In this document: positions 27,838 through 35,777 of the stretch, one piece after another
Layout: the number at the start of each line of letters is the position of its first letter
Position numbering within the stretch: the first letter of the stretch is position 1
NCBI GenBank assembly: GCA_050697155.1
Contig: JBOGZD010000005.1
Coordinates: forward strand, 1 to 48,374
Length of the DNA: 48,374 nucleotides
Reading direction: 5' to 3'
Origin: JBOGZD01 sp050697155
GTDB lineage: Bacteria > Actinomycetota > Thermoleophilia > Solirubrobacterales > 70-9
Made by a program: the position numbers and the translations under genes
The notes under the pieces: model-generated
The model's input: only the letters and a program-made list of their open reading frames with translations
The model's database searches: none
What the model was told of the DNA's origin: nothing

Positions 27838-27873
27838 TCGCGGTCGATCAGAGGCGCGAGGTAGGCTCTCACC

Positions 27874-29166
27874 GTGGCCGATCTCGCCTCCGCGACCGAT
27901 GCGATCAGGGCGCTCGACGCGCGGCTTGCGGAGGCCGACGCCGAGATCGCCGAGCTGGTCGACGCCGAGGCTCGACGCCAGGCCGAGAAGATCAGGCTGA
28001 TCCCGAGCGAGAACTACGTGTCCCGAGCTGTGCTCGAGGCCTCGGGGACGCTGCTCACGAACAAGTACTCCGAGGGCTACCCGGGGAAGCGCTACTACGA
28101 GGGTCAGCAGCTCATCGATCAGGTCGAGAGCGTTGCGATCGACCGCGCCAAGGCGGTGTTCGAGGTCGAGCACGCAAACGTCCAGCCGTACTCCGGGTCG
28201 CCGGCAAACCTCGCGGTCTACCTCGCATTCCTCGAGCCGGGCGACACGGTCATGGGCATGGCGCTGCCCATGGGCGGTCACCTCACGCACGGCTGGAACG
28301 TTTCGATCACCGGCAAGTGGTTCCGGCCGGTGCAATACGAGGTGGGTCGCGATACCGGGCGCGTCGACCTCGACCACGTCCGTGAGCTGGCGCTCGCCGA
28401 GCGGCCGAAGCTGATCTTCTGCGGCGGCACGGCGATCCCGCGCCTGATCGACTTCGAGGGTTTCGCCGCAATCGCCCGCGAGGTGGAGGCGATCCTCTGC
28501 GCCGACATCGCGCACATCGCCGGGCTCGTAGCGGGTGGCGCCCACCCTTCTCCGGCGCCGCACGCCGACGTGATCTCGACCACCACGCACAAGACCCTGC
28601 GCGGACCGCGGGGGGCGATGCTGATGTCGCGCGAGGAGCACGGTTCGGCCCTCGATCGCGCCGTGTTCCCGGGCCTCCAGGGCGGCCCGCACAACCACAC
28701 GACCGCGGCAATCGCCGTCGCCCTGAAGGAGGCCGCAACCGACGAGTTCCGGACCTACGCCGCGCAGATCGTCGAGAACGCCGAGGCGCTCGCGGACTCG
28801 CTCAAGGGGCGCGACTTCGACCTCGTCTCGGGCGGAACGGACAACCATCTGATCCTGGTCGACCTGACGAGCAAGGGAATCGGCGGGAAGCCGGCGGCCC
28901 AGGCCCTGGATCGCGCGGGAATCGAGCTCAACTACAACACGGTCCCCTACGACCCGCGCAAGCCGTTCGACCCCTCCGGGATCCGGCTCGGGACCCCCGC
29001 GGTCACCACGCGCGGCATGACCGCCGAGCACATGGATCCGATCGCGGGCTGGCTCGACGCCGCCGTCGAGGCGGCCAAGACCGAGGACGGGGACGCGCTC
29101 GACGCGATCGCGGCCGAGGTGCGCGAGTTCACGAGCGCGTTCCCGATCCCGGGCGCGCCGGCCTGA
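27874..29166 (+). CDS. glyA: Serine hydroxymethyltransferase
   Basis: A 430-residue PLP enzyme that converts serine and tetrahydrofolate to glycine and methylene-THF. Landmarks: IRLIPSENYVS near 44-54, NKYSEGYPGKRYYEG near 65-79, and ISTTTHKTLRGPRGAML near 231-247 with the PLP Lys. Starts at GTG 27874. In relatives glyA lies near rpiB and the atp or prf genes; here it is on the opposite strand to them. One-carbon units also link it to the SAM cycle (ahcY). Confidence 0.97.
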   Translation: MADLASATDAIRALDARLAEADAEIAELVDAEARRQAEKIRLIPSENYVSRAVLEASGTLLTNKYSEGYPGKRYYEGQQLIDQVESVAIDRAKAVFEVEHANVQPYSGSPANLAVYLAFLEPGDTVMGMALPMGGHLTHGWNVSITGKWFRPVQYEVGRDTGRVDLDHVRELALAERPKLIFCGGTAIPRLIDFEGFAAIAREVEAILCADIAHIAGLVAGGAHPSPAPHADVISTTTHKTLRGPRGAMLMSREEHGSALDRAVFPGLQGGPHNHTTAAIAVALKEAATDEFRTYAAQIVENAEALADSLKGRDFDLVSGGTDNHLILVDLTSKGIGGKPAAQALDRAGIELNYNTVPYDPRKPFDPSGIRLGTPAVTTRGMTAEHMDPIAGWLDAAVEAAKTEDGDALDAIAAEVREFTSAFPIPGAPA

Positions 29167-29193
29167 CGCGCCTGAGCCTCACGGCCCACACCG

Positions 29194-30483
29194 TTACGAG
29201 CCCGAGCCGACGGAGGCCTCGACCGCCACCTCGCCGGGAGCGCGGGCGAGGGGATCGGTGTCGGCCGGCGCCCTCTCGCCGCGAGCCCTGGCGATGAACG
29301 GCAGCGAGACGGCCGAGATCCCTGCGGAGATCACGTACGAGCTGGGATAGCCCCAGACGTCGGCGGCGCGACCGAGGATCGGCTGGGCCCAGACCCCGCC
29401 GCTCGAGGACATCAGCGAGTCGAAGGAGAGGATCGTGGCGCGCTGCTGCGAGGGGATCAGCCCGTTGAGGTAGGCCTGGCGAATGGGCATCGACGCGGCG
29501 AACAGCAGCCCCCAGAGGACGATCAGGCCGATCGCCGCCCAGAAGCTCTCGATCAGCCCGATGAGCACCAGGCTGACCACGCTGATCGCCTCGGCAGCCA
29601 GCAACGCGGACGTGCGGCGCGCGAACAGGTTGCGAATCAGCGGGGTCGCGAGGCCCCCGAGGATCTGAGCGCCGGCGACGATCGCCGCGACCAGCCCGGC
29701 GATCCCGTAGGCCTCCGAATCGCCGTAGAGATCGAGCAGGTAAGGCTGCAGCGCGTAGAAGACGTAGATCCCGACCCCGCCGGTGAACACGGAGGAAAGC
29801 ATCAGGTACTTGACCGGGCGCACCCGCCAGCCGTACTCGATCGAGGCAGACGCGATCCCCCTCATCTCCTCCAGCGGGCGGCCGTCGCGCTTCGGCGCGA
29901 AGCCGATGTCGCGCATGAGGGCGAAGGCCACCGCGAACATCAGCGCCAGGATCACCGCCCGGACGACGAATGGAAACCCGAGGCTGAAGACCTGGGCGAG
30001 GTAGCCGCCGCCGACCGAGCCGGTCAGCATCGCGACCCCGCCGACGATCTGTCCGCGGGCGTAGACCGACTCCAGCTGACCCTCGAACCGGGTGGCGTCG
30101 AGCGCGTCGACGAGCCACGCCTCGGTCGCTCCCGAGAAGAAGGTGAAGCCGAGGCCGAGGAACAGCGAGACCGCCGCCCAGGCCACGAACGGGGCCTCGA
30201 TCTGCCACAGCAGCACGTAGAGCCCCGTCGTCACCGCGAGGGTGACCGTGCCGAGCAGGAACGAGTACCGCCGCCCCCACATGTCGGCGACGATCCCTGT
30301 CGGGATCTCGAACACCATCATTCCGGCGGTGAAGAACGCGTTCGCGGCGAACGCCTCCAGGTTCGACAGCCCCGCGTCGAGCAGGAAGATCGTGTTGATG
30401 CCCCAGATCAGCGACGCCGCCAGGGTGTTCCCCAGCTCGAGCGAGTAGTAGATGCGCTTGATCGAGGTTGAAGTCGCTGCCAT
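29194..30483 (-). CDS. MFS transporter
   Basis: A 429-residue transporter with about 12 membrane helices in two six-helix halves. The signature loop GIVADMWGRRYSFLLG near 60-75 is the conserved loop between helices 2 and 3. The later PIRQAYLNGLIPSQQRATILSF and SSGGVWAQPILGRAADVWG also fit the family. Similar proteins are of the drug-efflux/unknown-substrate type. Converges with glyA (27-bp gap). Substrate cannot be inferred. Confidence 0.9.
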   Translation of the reverse strand: MAATSTSIKRIYYSLELGNTLAASLIWGINTIFLLDAGLSNLEAFAANAFFTAGMMVFEIPTGIVADMWGRRYSFLLGTVTLAVTTGLYVLLWQIEAPFVAWAAVSLFLGLGFTFFSGATEAWLVDALDATRFEGQLESVYARGQIVGGVAMLTGSVGGGYLAQVFSLGFPFVVRAVILALMFAVAFALMRDIGFAPKRDGRPLEEMRGIASASIEYGWRVRPVKYLMLSSVFTGGVGIYVFYALQPYLLDLYGDSEAYGIAGLVAAIVAGAQILGGLATPLIRNLFARRTSALLAAEAISVVSLVLIGLIESFWAAIGLIVLWGLLFAASMPIRQAYLNGLIPSQQRATILSFDSLMSSSGGVWAQPILGRAADVWGYPSSYVISAGISAVSLPFIARARGERAPADTDPLARAPGEVAVEASVGSGS

Positions 30484-30518
30484 GAACTAGAGACCGCGCT
30501 CGGCGCCGGAAATGAGCG

Positions 30519-31856
30519 TCAAGGGCTCGCCGAGAAGAGTCGCCACTCGTCGGAGATCCCCTTGAGCCGCTGCGCGCCGCGGTCCTCGAATTCGATCCCG
30601 GCTCCCGCGACCAGGTCCTTGACGGTGCTCGAGACGAGCACCTCGCCGGGGCTTGCGAGCGCGCCTACGCGGGCGGCGATGTGCACCCCGATCCCGCCAA
30701 CGTCGTCGCCCATGACCTCGACCTCGCCGGTGTGCAGGCCGACCCGGACCTCGAGGCCGAGGGCGCGGCTGACCTCCTCGATCGCCCGCCCGCAGCGGAT
30801 CGCGCGCGCGGGGCCGTCGAAGGTCGCGAGGCAGCCATCACCCAAGGTCTTCACCTCGCGGCCGCCGAAGCGCTCGACCTCGCCGCGCACCGCGGATTGG
30901 TGCTCGGAGAGCAGCGCGCGCCAGCGCGCGTCCCCGAGCTCCGCGGCTCGCTCCGTCGAGCCGACGATGTCGGTGAACATCACCGTCGCGAGCACGCGAT
31001 CGGGCTCTGGAGCCGAACGGGCGCCGGTCAGGAACTCCTCGACCTCGCCCGCCAGCGCCTCGGCGTCGCCGGCCCACGGCAGATGGTCGATACCCGGCAC
31101 CTCCACGTACCGAGCGTCCGGGATCAGCGCCGCGAGGTGTTCGCCGGCGCGGCGGTTGACGACGCGGTCGCCGCGGCGGTGGAGGACCAGGGTCGGCACG
31201 TGGATCGCCGGCAGCACCGCCCGCACGTCGATGTCGAGGAACATCTCGAAGATCTTCCCGACCATCGCGGGGCTGGCGGCGTTTCGCTGCAGGCGGGCGG
31301 CGAACTCGGCCGCCTGCGGGTCGCCGGCGAGGCTCGGGGCGAAGAGCTCGAGCCCCACCTCGCCCTGCTGCCCCCAGTAGGGAGCGATGAACTCGGCGGC
31401 CGACTCGCGAAGCGCCTCGGCCGGCGACGCCCACGGGTAGTCGGGCGCCTCCGTCGTCCGCGCCATTGCCCCGTACAGGACCAGGGCCGAGGCCCGCTCG
31501 GGGTGCGTGGCCGCGAACACGACGCACATCGGCCCGCCCTCCGAGATCCCGAGCAGCGCCGCTCGCTCCGACCCCGCCGCATCCATCACCGCGCGGACGT
31601 CGTCCATCCGCTGCTCGAGTGTCGGCACGTCGTTCACCGGATCCGAGAGCCCGGTCCCGCGCTTGTCGAAGATGATCAGGCGCGAGAAGGAGACCAGGCG
31701 CTCGAGGAATCGCTCGTAGGGCGGCGTCTCCCACTCGAGCTCGAGATGGGTGGCGAAGCCGGGGACCAGGACGAGGTCGGTGGGACCGTCGCCGACGACC
31801 TGGTAGGCGATCGAGAGGTCGCCGGCCCGGGCGTACTGGGTCTGGGGACGCCTCAT
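30519..31856 (-). CDS. Alpha/beta hydrolase fused to class III nucleotidyl cyclase
   Basis: A 445-residue fusion. Residues 1-275 form an alpha/beta hydrolase with nucleophile elbow GISEGG (Ser105), KRGTGLSD loop at 65-72 and His258 in GIDHLPW. Residues 285-445 form a class III adenylate/guanylate cyclase domain. FTDIVGST carries metal Asp296 and KTLGDG metal Asp340; GLHTGEVEVMGDDVGGIGVH follows. Such fusions are frequent in actinobacteria and suggest that an ester or lactone signal controls cyclic nucleotide production. The ATG at 31856 has GGGAGG upstream; the longer upstream frame is not supported. Confidence 0.9.
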   Translation of the reverse strand: MRRPQTQYARAGDLSIAYQVVGDGPTDLVLVPGFATHLELEWETPPYERFLERLVSFSRLIIFDKRGTGLSDPVNDVPTLEQRMDDVRAVMDAAGSERAALLGISEGGPMCVVFAATHPERASALVLYGAMARTTEAPDYPWASPAEALRESAAEFIAPYWGQQGEVGLELFAPSLAGDPQAAEFAARLQRNAASPAMVGKIFEMFLDIDVRAVLPAIHVPTLVLHRRGDRVVNRRAGEHLAALIPDARYVEVPGIDHLPWAGDAEALAGEVEEFLTGARSAPEPDRVLATVMFTDIVGSTERAAELGDARWRALLSEHQSAVRGEVERFGGREVKTLGDGCLATFDGPARAIRCGRAIEEVSRALGLEVRVGLHTGEVEVMGDDVGGIGVHIAARVGALASPGEVLVSSTVKDLVAGAGIEFEDRGAQRLKGISDEWRLFSASP

Positions 31857-31893
31857 CGTGCCTCCCGCGGCGGGCGGAGAGGCGGGCGGGCGG

Positions 31894-32343
31894 CTACGGG
31901 ACCTCCCCACGCTCGACCTCGCCGATCTGACCCACCCGCCGCCCGTGGCGGCCGCCCTCGAAGTCGGTCGCCAGGAAGCGCTCGACGATCTCCTCCACGT
32001 CGCCCTCGGCGAGCCGGCGGCCCGCGAGCGCGAGCACATTGGCGTCGTTGTGGAGGCGGCTCAGCTCCGCCTCCTCGGGGTCGTGGGCGTTCACCGCCCG
32101 CACGCCGTCGACCTTGTTGGCGACGATCGAGACGCCGACCCCCGAGCCGCAGGCGAGTACCGCGCGGTCTGTCTCGCCGTCGGCCACGAGGCGCGCCGCC
32201 TGAGCGGCGTAGCGCGGATAGTCGGTCGACTCGTCGGACTCGGTGCCGACGTCGACGACCTCGTGCCCGGCGGCTTCGAGCAGCGGCCTCACCCGCTCCT
32301 TGAGCGCATAGCCCGCGTGGTCGGATCCGACCGCGATCCGCAT
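31894..32343 (-). CDS. rpiB: Ribose-5-phosphate isomerase B
   Basis: A 149-residue RpiB/LacAB protein. MRIAVGSDHAGYALKERV opens with the substrate-binding strand, and ACGSGVGVSIVANKVDGVRA near 64-83 holds the catalytic Cys65 and anion hole. It interconverts ribose-5-P and ribulose-5-P. Overlong reading frames on other strands can be ignored. Divergent from a SnoaL-like gene with a 62-bp gap. It lies 37 bp upstream of the hydrolase-cyclase gene on the same strand. Confidence 0.96.
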   Translation of the reverse strand: MRIAVGSDHAGYALKERVRPLLEAAGHEVVDVGTESDESTDYPRYAAQAARLVADGETDRAVLACGSGVGVSIVANKVDGVRAVNAHDPEEAELSRLHNDANVLALAGRRLAEGDVEEIVERFLATDFEGGRHGRRVGQIGEVERGEVP

Positions 32344-32405
32344 TCGCGATCGACGATATCAACGGGTCGGTGGGGGGCCGAGGGCGGCGTGGCTACATTG
32401 CGGGC

Positions 32406-32804
32406 ATGGAGAGCGAGAACACGAGGCTCGTACGCGAGGGCTTCGACGCGCTAGACAAGGGCGGACCCGAGGCGCTGATCTCGCTGATCGCCGACGACTT
32501 CGTGGTGACGACGCCGCCGTCGCTGGCCTCCGAGCCCGACACGTACGTCGGCCCGGAGGGCGTGCGCCGCTACTTCGACTCGTTCTACGAGGCGATGGAC
32601 CGGATCGAGTTCATCCCCCACTCGTTCGAGGAGGTCGGCGAGCGGGTCCTGGTCGACTTCACGCTTCGCGCCCGAGGACGCTCGACCGGGATCGAAGCAG
32701 AGCAACGCGGGTTCCAGCTCTGGCACATACGCGACGGCCAGGCCGTGCGACTGGAGCTCTTCCCGACCGAGGAGGAGGCGCGCGAGGCCGCGGAGTCCGG
32801 TTAG
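32406..32804 (+). CDS. SnoaL-like (NTF2 fold) protein
   Basis: A 132-residue protein: NTRLVREGFDALDKGGPEALISLIADDFV, then PEGVRRYFDSFYEAMDRIEF and a beta-sheet end (GFQLWHIRDGQAVRLELFPT). This is the cone-shaped SnoaL/NTF2 fold; ligand unknown. TACATT, a possible -10 box, ends about 7 bp before the ATG at 32406, so the message may be leaderless. Its TAG stop overlaps the TAA of sua5 on the other strand. Confidence 0.82.
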   Translation: MESENTRLVREGFDALDKGGPEALISLIADDFVVTTPPSLASEPDTYVGPEGVRRYFDSFYEAMDRIEFIPHSFEEVGERVLVDFTLRARGRSTGIEAEQRGFQLWHIRDGQAVRLELFPTEEEAREAAESG

Positions 32805-33436
32805 CCAGCCCCCGCGAGGCGCGTCTCGATCTCCTCGCGGGCGATCGCGCCCTCCCGCAGCACCGTCCAGCCGCCGCCCGCCTCGATCGCGGTGAGGTCG
32901 ACCACCGTCGAGGGCCGGCCGCCGAGCTCGCCGCCGTCGATCGCCACGTCGACGCCGGCGACGATGCGCTCGTCGACGGTGGCGAACCGGCTCGGGGCGG
33001 GCTCGCCGGAGCGGTTGGCCGAGGTCTGAAGGACCGCGAGGTCCGCGCCGGCCAGCGGGCCGTCGATCAGGCGCATGCCGAGCCGCTCCGGGTCCTCGCG
33101 GCAGGCGAGCGGGTAGCGGCGCTCGGGGTTGGCGACCACGAGCGTCACCGCGCCGGGCAGCAGGGCGGCGAGCGCGTCGCGGGTTCGGGGGCCGAGCGCC
33201 GCGACCAGCTCGCGCATCGACAGCGGCGAGAAGAACATCACCGCCGAGGGCTTGCCCTCGTCGCGACCCTTGAGCGCGTGGATGCGCTCGATCGCGGTCG
33301 CGTTCAGGGGGTCGCAGGCGAGCCCGTACAGGGTGTCGGCGGGGAACAGCGCGATCCCGCCGGCGCGCACGGTGCGCTCCAGCGCCGCGCGGGCGGCCGC
33401 GGCGCCGTCGCGGTCGATCGAGACGATCTCGGTCAC
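32801..33436 (-). CDS. tsaC: Threonylcarbamoyl-AMP synthase (Sua5/YwlC/TsaC)
   Basis: A 211-residue YrdC-domain enzyme making the threonylcarbamoyl-adenylate used for tRNA t6A37. Motifs: GGIALFPADTLYGLACDPLN, KGRDEGKPSAVMFFS, and RLIDGPLAGADLAVLQTSANRSGEP in part. I prefer GTG at 33436 (protein TEIVSIDRDG...). A TTG ten codons upstream would place the 35-bp hairpin inside the coding region. The hairpin ends 4 bp before the GTG. The partner prmC is directly upstream, as in most actinobacteria. Confidence 0.93.
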   Translation of the reverse strand: MTEIVSIDRDGAAAARAALERTVRAGGIALFPADTLYGLACDPLNATAIERIHALKGRDEGKPSAVMFFSPLSMRELVAALGPRTRDALAALLPGAVTLVVANPERRYPLACREDPERLGMRLIDGPLAGADLAVLQTSANRSGEPAPSRFATVDERIVAGVDVAIDGGELGGRPSTVVDLTAIEAGGGWTVLREGAIAREEIETRLAGAG

Positions 33437-33440
33437 GACT

Positions 33441-33475
33441 GGCGCTTTCTTGCGGCTATGCGGCAATTAGGCGCC
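33441..33475. repeat. 35-bp hairpin repeat, copy C
   Basis: GGCGC...GCTATGC...GCGCC, 35 bases with the same TAT loop but a diverged arm (several mismatches). It overlaps the last codons and stop of prmC and ends 4 bp before the sua5 GTG, so it probably covers the sua5 ribosome site. Confidence 0.75.
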
Positions 33476-34360
33476 ATTCGCGCCCACCACTAACCGCTCG
33501 ATTCCCGTGAGGTCGGGCCGGACCTCGACGCGTTCGTAGCCCGACCGGCGCACCAGGTCGCCCACGGTCCGCGCCTGGCCGGCGCCGATCTCGAGCCCGA
33601 TCGCTCGCGCTTGCGCCGCGCCGGTGGCGAGCTCCCCGAGCAGGGCTTCGATCGCCTCGAGGCCGGTCGGGCCCGAGACGAGGGCGGAGCGCGGCTCGTA
33701 CTCGGTGATCTCGGGGAAGAGCGTGCTCCATTCCGCCTCGGTCACGTAGGGGAGGTTGGCCAGCAGGAGTTCGAAGGCCCCGTCGGCGGAGGCGTTGGGC
33801 CTCATGCCGTGCGCGAATCGCACCCGGTCGGCCAGCCCCAACCGCTCGGCGTTGGCCCGGGCGAGCTCGAGCGCCGCGGCCGAGGTGTCGGTGCCCACCA
33901 CCGTCGCCGCGGGCAGCTCGTCGGCGACCGCCAGCGCGACGGCGCCCGACCCGGTGCCGACGTCGAGCACCGTTCGAGGCTCGAGCTCGAGCGCCAGCTC
34001 GACCAGGAGCTCGGTCTCGGGCCGCGGGATCAGGACCCGGGGGTCGACCGCGACCTCGATCCGGCGAAATCCCTTCCGCCCCAGGATGTAGGCGACCGGC
34101 TCACGGGCGACGCGGCGCCGGACCATGGCGCCGAAGGCCCGGGCCGCGGGGGCGCCGACCCCGAGCTCGGGCTCGGCGAGCAGCCGTCCGCGATCCAGCC
34201 CGGTGGCCTCGGCCAACAGCAGCTCCGCATCCAGGCGCGGCGTATCCACGCCCGCGGCGCGCAGCGCATCGGTTGCCGCGCCCAGCGCTTCCCCGACCGA
34301 TCCGGCGGATGGCGCTTTTCTCTCGCTATGCGAGAGGAAAGCGCCAATCGCCCCGATCAC
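33467..34360 (-). CDS. prmC: Release-factor glutamine methyltransferase
   Basis: A 297-residue SAM methyltransferase that modifies the GGQ glutamine of release factors. TPRLDAELLLAEATGLDRGRL is in the N-terminal helical domain, the SAM site is VLDVGTGSGAVALAVA, and LLLANLPYV is the catalytic loop, NLPY instead of the usual NPPY. GTG at 34360 overlaps the prfA stop (GTGA). The first 20 codons are formed by hairpin copy B (peptide GAFLSHSERKAP), and the last codons and stop by copy C. No other start exists before conserved sequence. Confidence 0.92.
   Translation of the reverse strand: MIGAIGAFLSHSERKAPSAGSVGEALGAATDALRAAGVDTPRLDAELLLAEATGLDRGRLLAEPELGVGAPAARAFGAMVRRRVAREPVAYILGRKGFRRIEVAVDPRVLIPRPETELLVELALELEPRTVLDVGTGSGAVALAVADELPAATVVGTDTSAAALELARANAERLGLADRVRFAHGMRPNASADGAFELLLANLPYVTEAEWSTLFPEITEYEPRSALVSGPTGLEAIEALLGELATGAAQARAIGLEIGAGQARTVGDLVRRSGYERVEVRPDLTGIERLVVGANGA
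34311..34345. repeat. 35-bp hairpin repeat, copy B
   Basis: GGCGCTTT-T-CTCTCGC-TAT-GCGAGAG-G-AAAGCGCC: the best-preserved copy, with 16-base arms paired throughout (one G-T). It lies just inside the 5' end of prmC, downstream of the prfA stop. Confidence 0.95.
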
Positions 34361-35433
34361 GACGCGGTGTCGGCCGTCTGCGCCTCCAGCCGCGCCCGCC
34401 TCTCCTCGCCGGCCAGGGCATCGGTGAACTCGCGCAGGTCGCCGGCGAGGACCCCGGCGAGGTCGTGGGAGGTGAGCTTGATCCGGTGGTCGGTGACCCG
34501 GCCCTGGGGGAAGTTGTAGGTGCGGATCTTCTCCGAGCGCTCCCCGCTTCCGACCTGGGAGCGGCGCTCGGCCGCGATCTCGGCCCGCTGCTCGGCGAGC
34601 GCCCGCTCGTAGAGGCGCGCCCGCAGCACCCGCATCGCCCTCTCGCGGTTCTGAAGCTGGGACTTCTCGTCCTGCATCGAGACCACGATCCCGCTCGGCC
34701 CGTGGGTGATGCGGACCGCGGAGTCGGTCGTGTTCACCGACTGGCCGCCGGGGCCGGAGGAGCGGTAGACGTCGATCTGGAGATCCTCGGGGGCGATCGC
34801 GACCTCGACCTCCTCGGCCTCCGGAAGGACGGCGACGGTCGCGGTCGAGGTGTGGATCCGCCCCTGCGACTCCGTCTTCGGCACCCGCTGCACGCGGTGG
34901 GTGCCGCCCTCGTACTTGAACACCGAGTAGGCGCCCTCGCCCTGGATCTCGAAGGTCACCTCCTTGAAGCCGCCCACCTCGGCCGGCGAGGACGACAGCA
35001 GCGCCGTGCGGAAGCCGCGCTCCTCGGCGTAGCGGGTGAGCATCTTGTGGAGGTCGCCGGCGAACAGCGCCGCCTCGTCGCCGCCGGTGCCGGCGCGGAT
35101 CTCGACGATCACGTTCTTGGCGTCGTTCGGGTCGCGCTCGACCGTCGCCAGCCGGAGCTCGTCCTCGAGCTCGCGCAGCTGCTCCGGGGCGTCGGCGACC
35201 ACGCTGCGCAGCTCCGAGTCGTCGCCGTCCTCGGCGAGCAGCTCGCGGGCGCCCTCGAGGTCGTCGCGCAGGGTGCGCCAGCGGCGCGCGAGCTCGCGCG
35301 CCGGCTCCAGCTCGCGATACTCGCGCCCGACGTCCGCGTAGCGCTCGCGGTCGGCGATCACCTGCGGATCGGCCATCTGGCGCTCGAGCTCGCCGAAGCG
35401 GCCCTCGATCTGCTCTACGAGCCTCTCGATCAC
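34357..35433 (-). CDS. prfA: Peptide chain release factor 1
   Basis: A 358-residue RF1 that ends translation at UAA and UAG. The codon-reading motif is PKT in RVPKTESQGRIHTS; the GGQ loop SSGPGGQSVNTTDSAVR is at about 225-241; and the N-terminal helical domain starts VIERLVEQIEGRFGELERQM. I chose GTG at 35433 because the family begins there. Another GTG at 35454 is in frame. It directly precedes prmC, which modifies its GGQ, with a 4-base overlap. Confidence 0.96.
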   Translation of the reverse strand: MIERLVEQIEGRFGELERQMADPQVIADRERYADVGREYRELEPARELARRWRTLRDDLEGARELLAEDGDDSELRSVVADAPEQLRELEDELRLATVERDPNDAKNVIVEIRAGTGGDEAALFAGDLHKMLTRYAEERGFRTALLSSSPAEVGGFKEVTFEIQGEGAYSVFKYEGGTHRVQRVPKTESQGRIHTSTATVAVLPEAEEVEVAIAPEDLQIDVYRSSGPGGQSVNTTDSAVRITHGPSGIVVSMQDEKSQLQNRERAMRVLRARLYERALAEQRAEIAAERRSQVGSGERSEKIRTYNFPQGRVTDHRIKLTSHDLAGVLAGDLREFTDALAGEERRARLEAQTADTAS

Positions 35434-35443
35434 GAAACAAAGT

Positions 35444-35449
35444 TTGACG
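35444..35449 (+). promoter_or_regulatory. Possible -35 box for the small membrane protein gene
   Basis: TTGACG in the short gap between prfA and the divergent gene at 35478. No good -10 is seen at the usual spacing, so this is tentative. Confidence 0.25.
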
Positions 35450-35477
35450 TGCACGCCGGAAGCGGGATCATGTGCCC

Positions 35478-35762
35478 ATGGGCACGTACCTGGCGATCGC
35501 CGCGCTCGGCTTCGACCTCGGCGTCGTGGCCGCCGCCCACGACTGGCCGCTCCAGGTCACGACCCCGGCGGTGCTGGTGCTGCTGTGGATCGCCTGGATG
35601 GTCAGCCTGTGCGCCTTCTTCGCCCTGCGCGCGCCCGGCCGCGGGGACGATTGGCGCCGGGGGGGCGAGCCGGAGCCCGAGCCTCCCTGGTGGCCCGAGC
35701 TCGAGCGCTGGCTGCGCGACTCGGGGCGCGATCGCCCGCACGTGCCCGCCGGCCACGCCTGA
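35478..35762 (+). CDS. Small two-helix membrane protein, unknown
   Basis: A 94-residue protein with two hydrophobic segments (MGTYLAIAALGFDLGVVAAA and PAVLVLLWIAWMVSLCAFFA) and a hydrophilic, Pro/Trp/Arg-rich C-terminus (EPEPEPPWWPELERWLRD). ATG at 35478 and an in-frame GTG at 35472 are both possible starts. It sits on the opposite strand inside the otherwise continuous rpmE-DUF1385-prfA-prmC block, and its end faces the DUF1385 gene stop with a 15-bp gap. No family recognised. Confidence 0.6.
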   Translation: MGTYLAIAALGFDLGVVAAAHDWPLQVTTPAVLVLLWIAWMVSLCAFFALRAPGRGDDWRRGGEPEPEPPWWPELERWLRDSGRDRPHVPAGHA

Positions 35763-35777
35763 GCAGGTCTGCCGCGC

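Noticed and set aside
30519..32039. Longer 506-codon version of the hydrolase-cyclase
   Set aside because: The extra N-terminus is Arg/Ser-rich, overlaps rpiB antisense, and a good ribosome site supports 31856.
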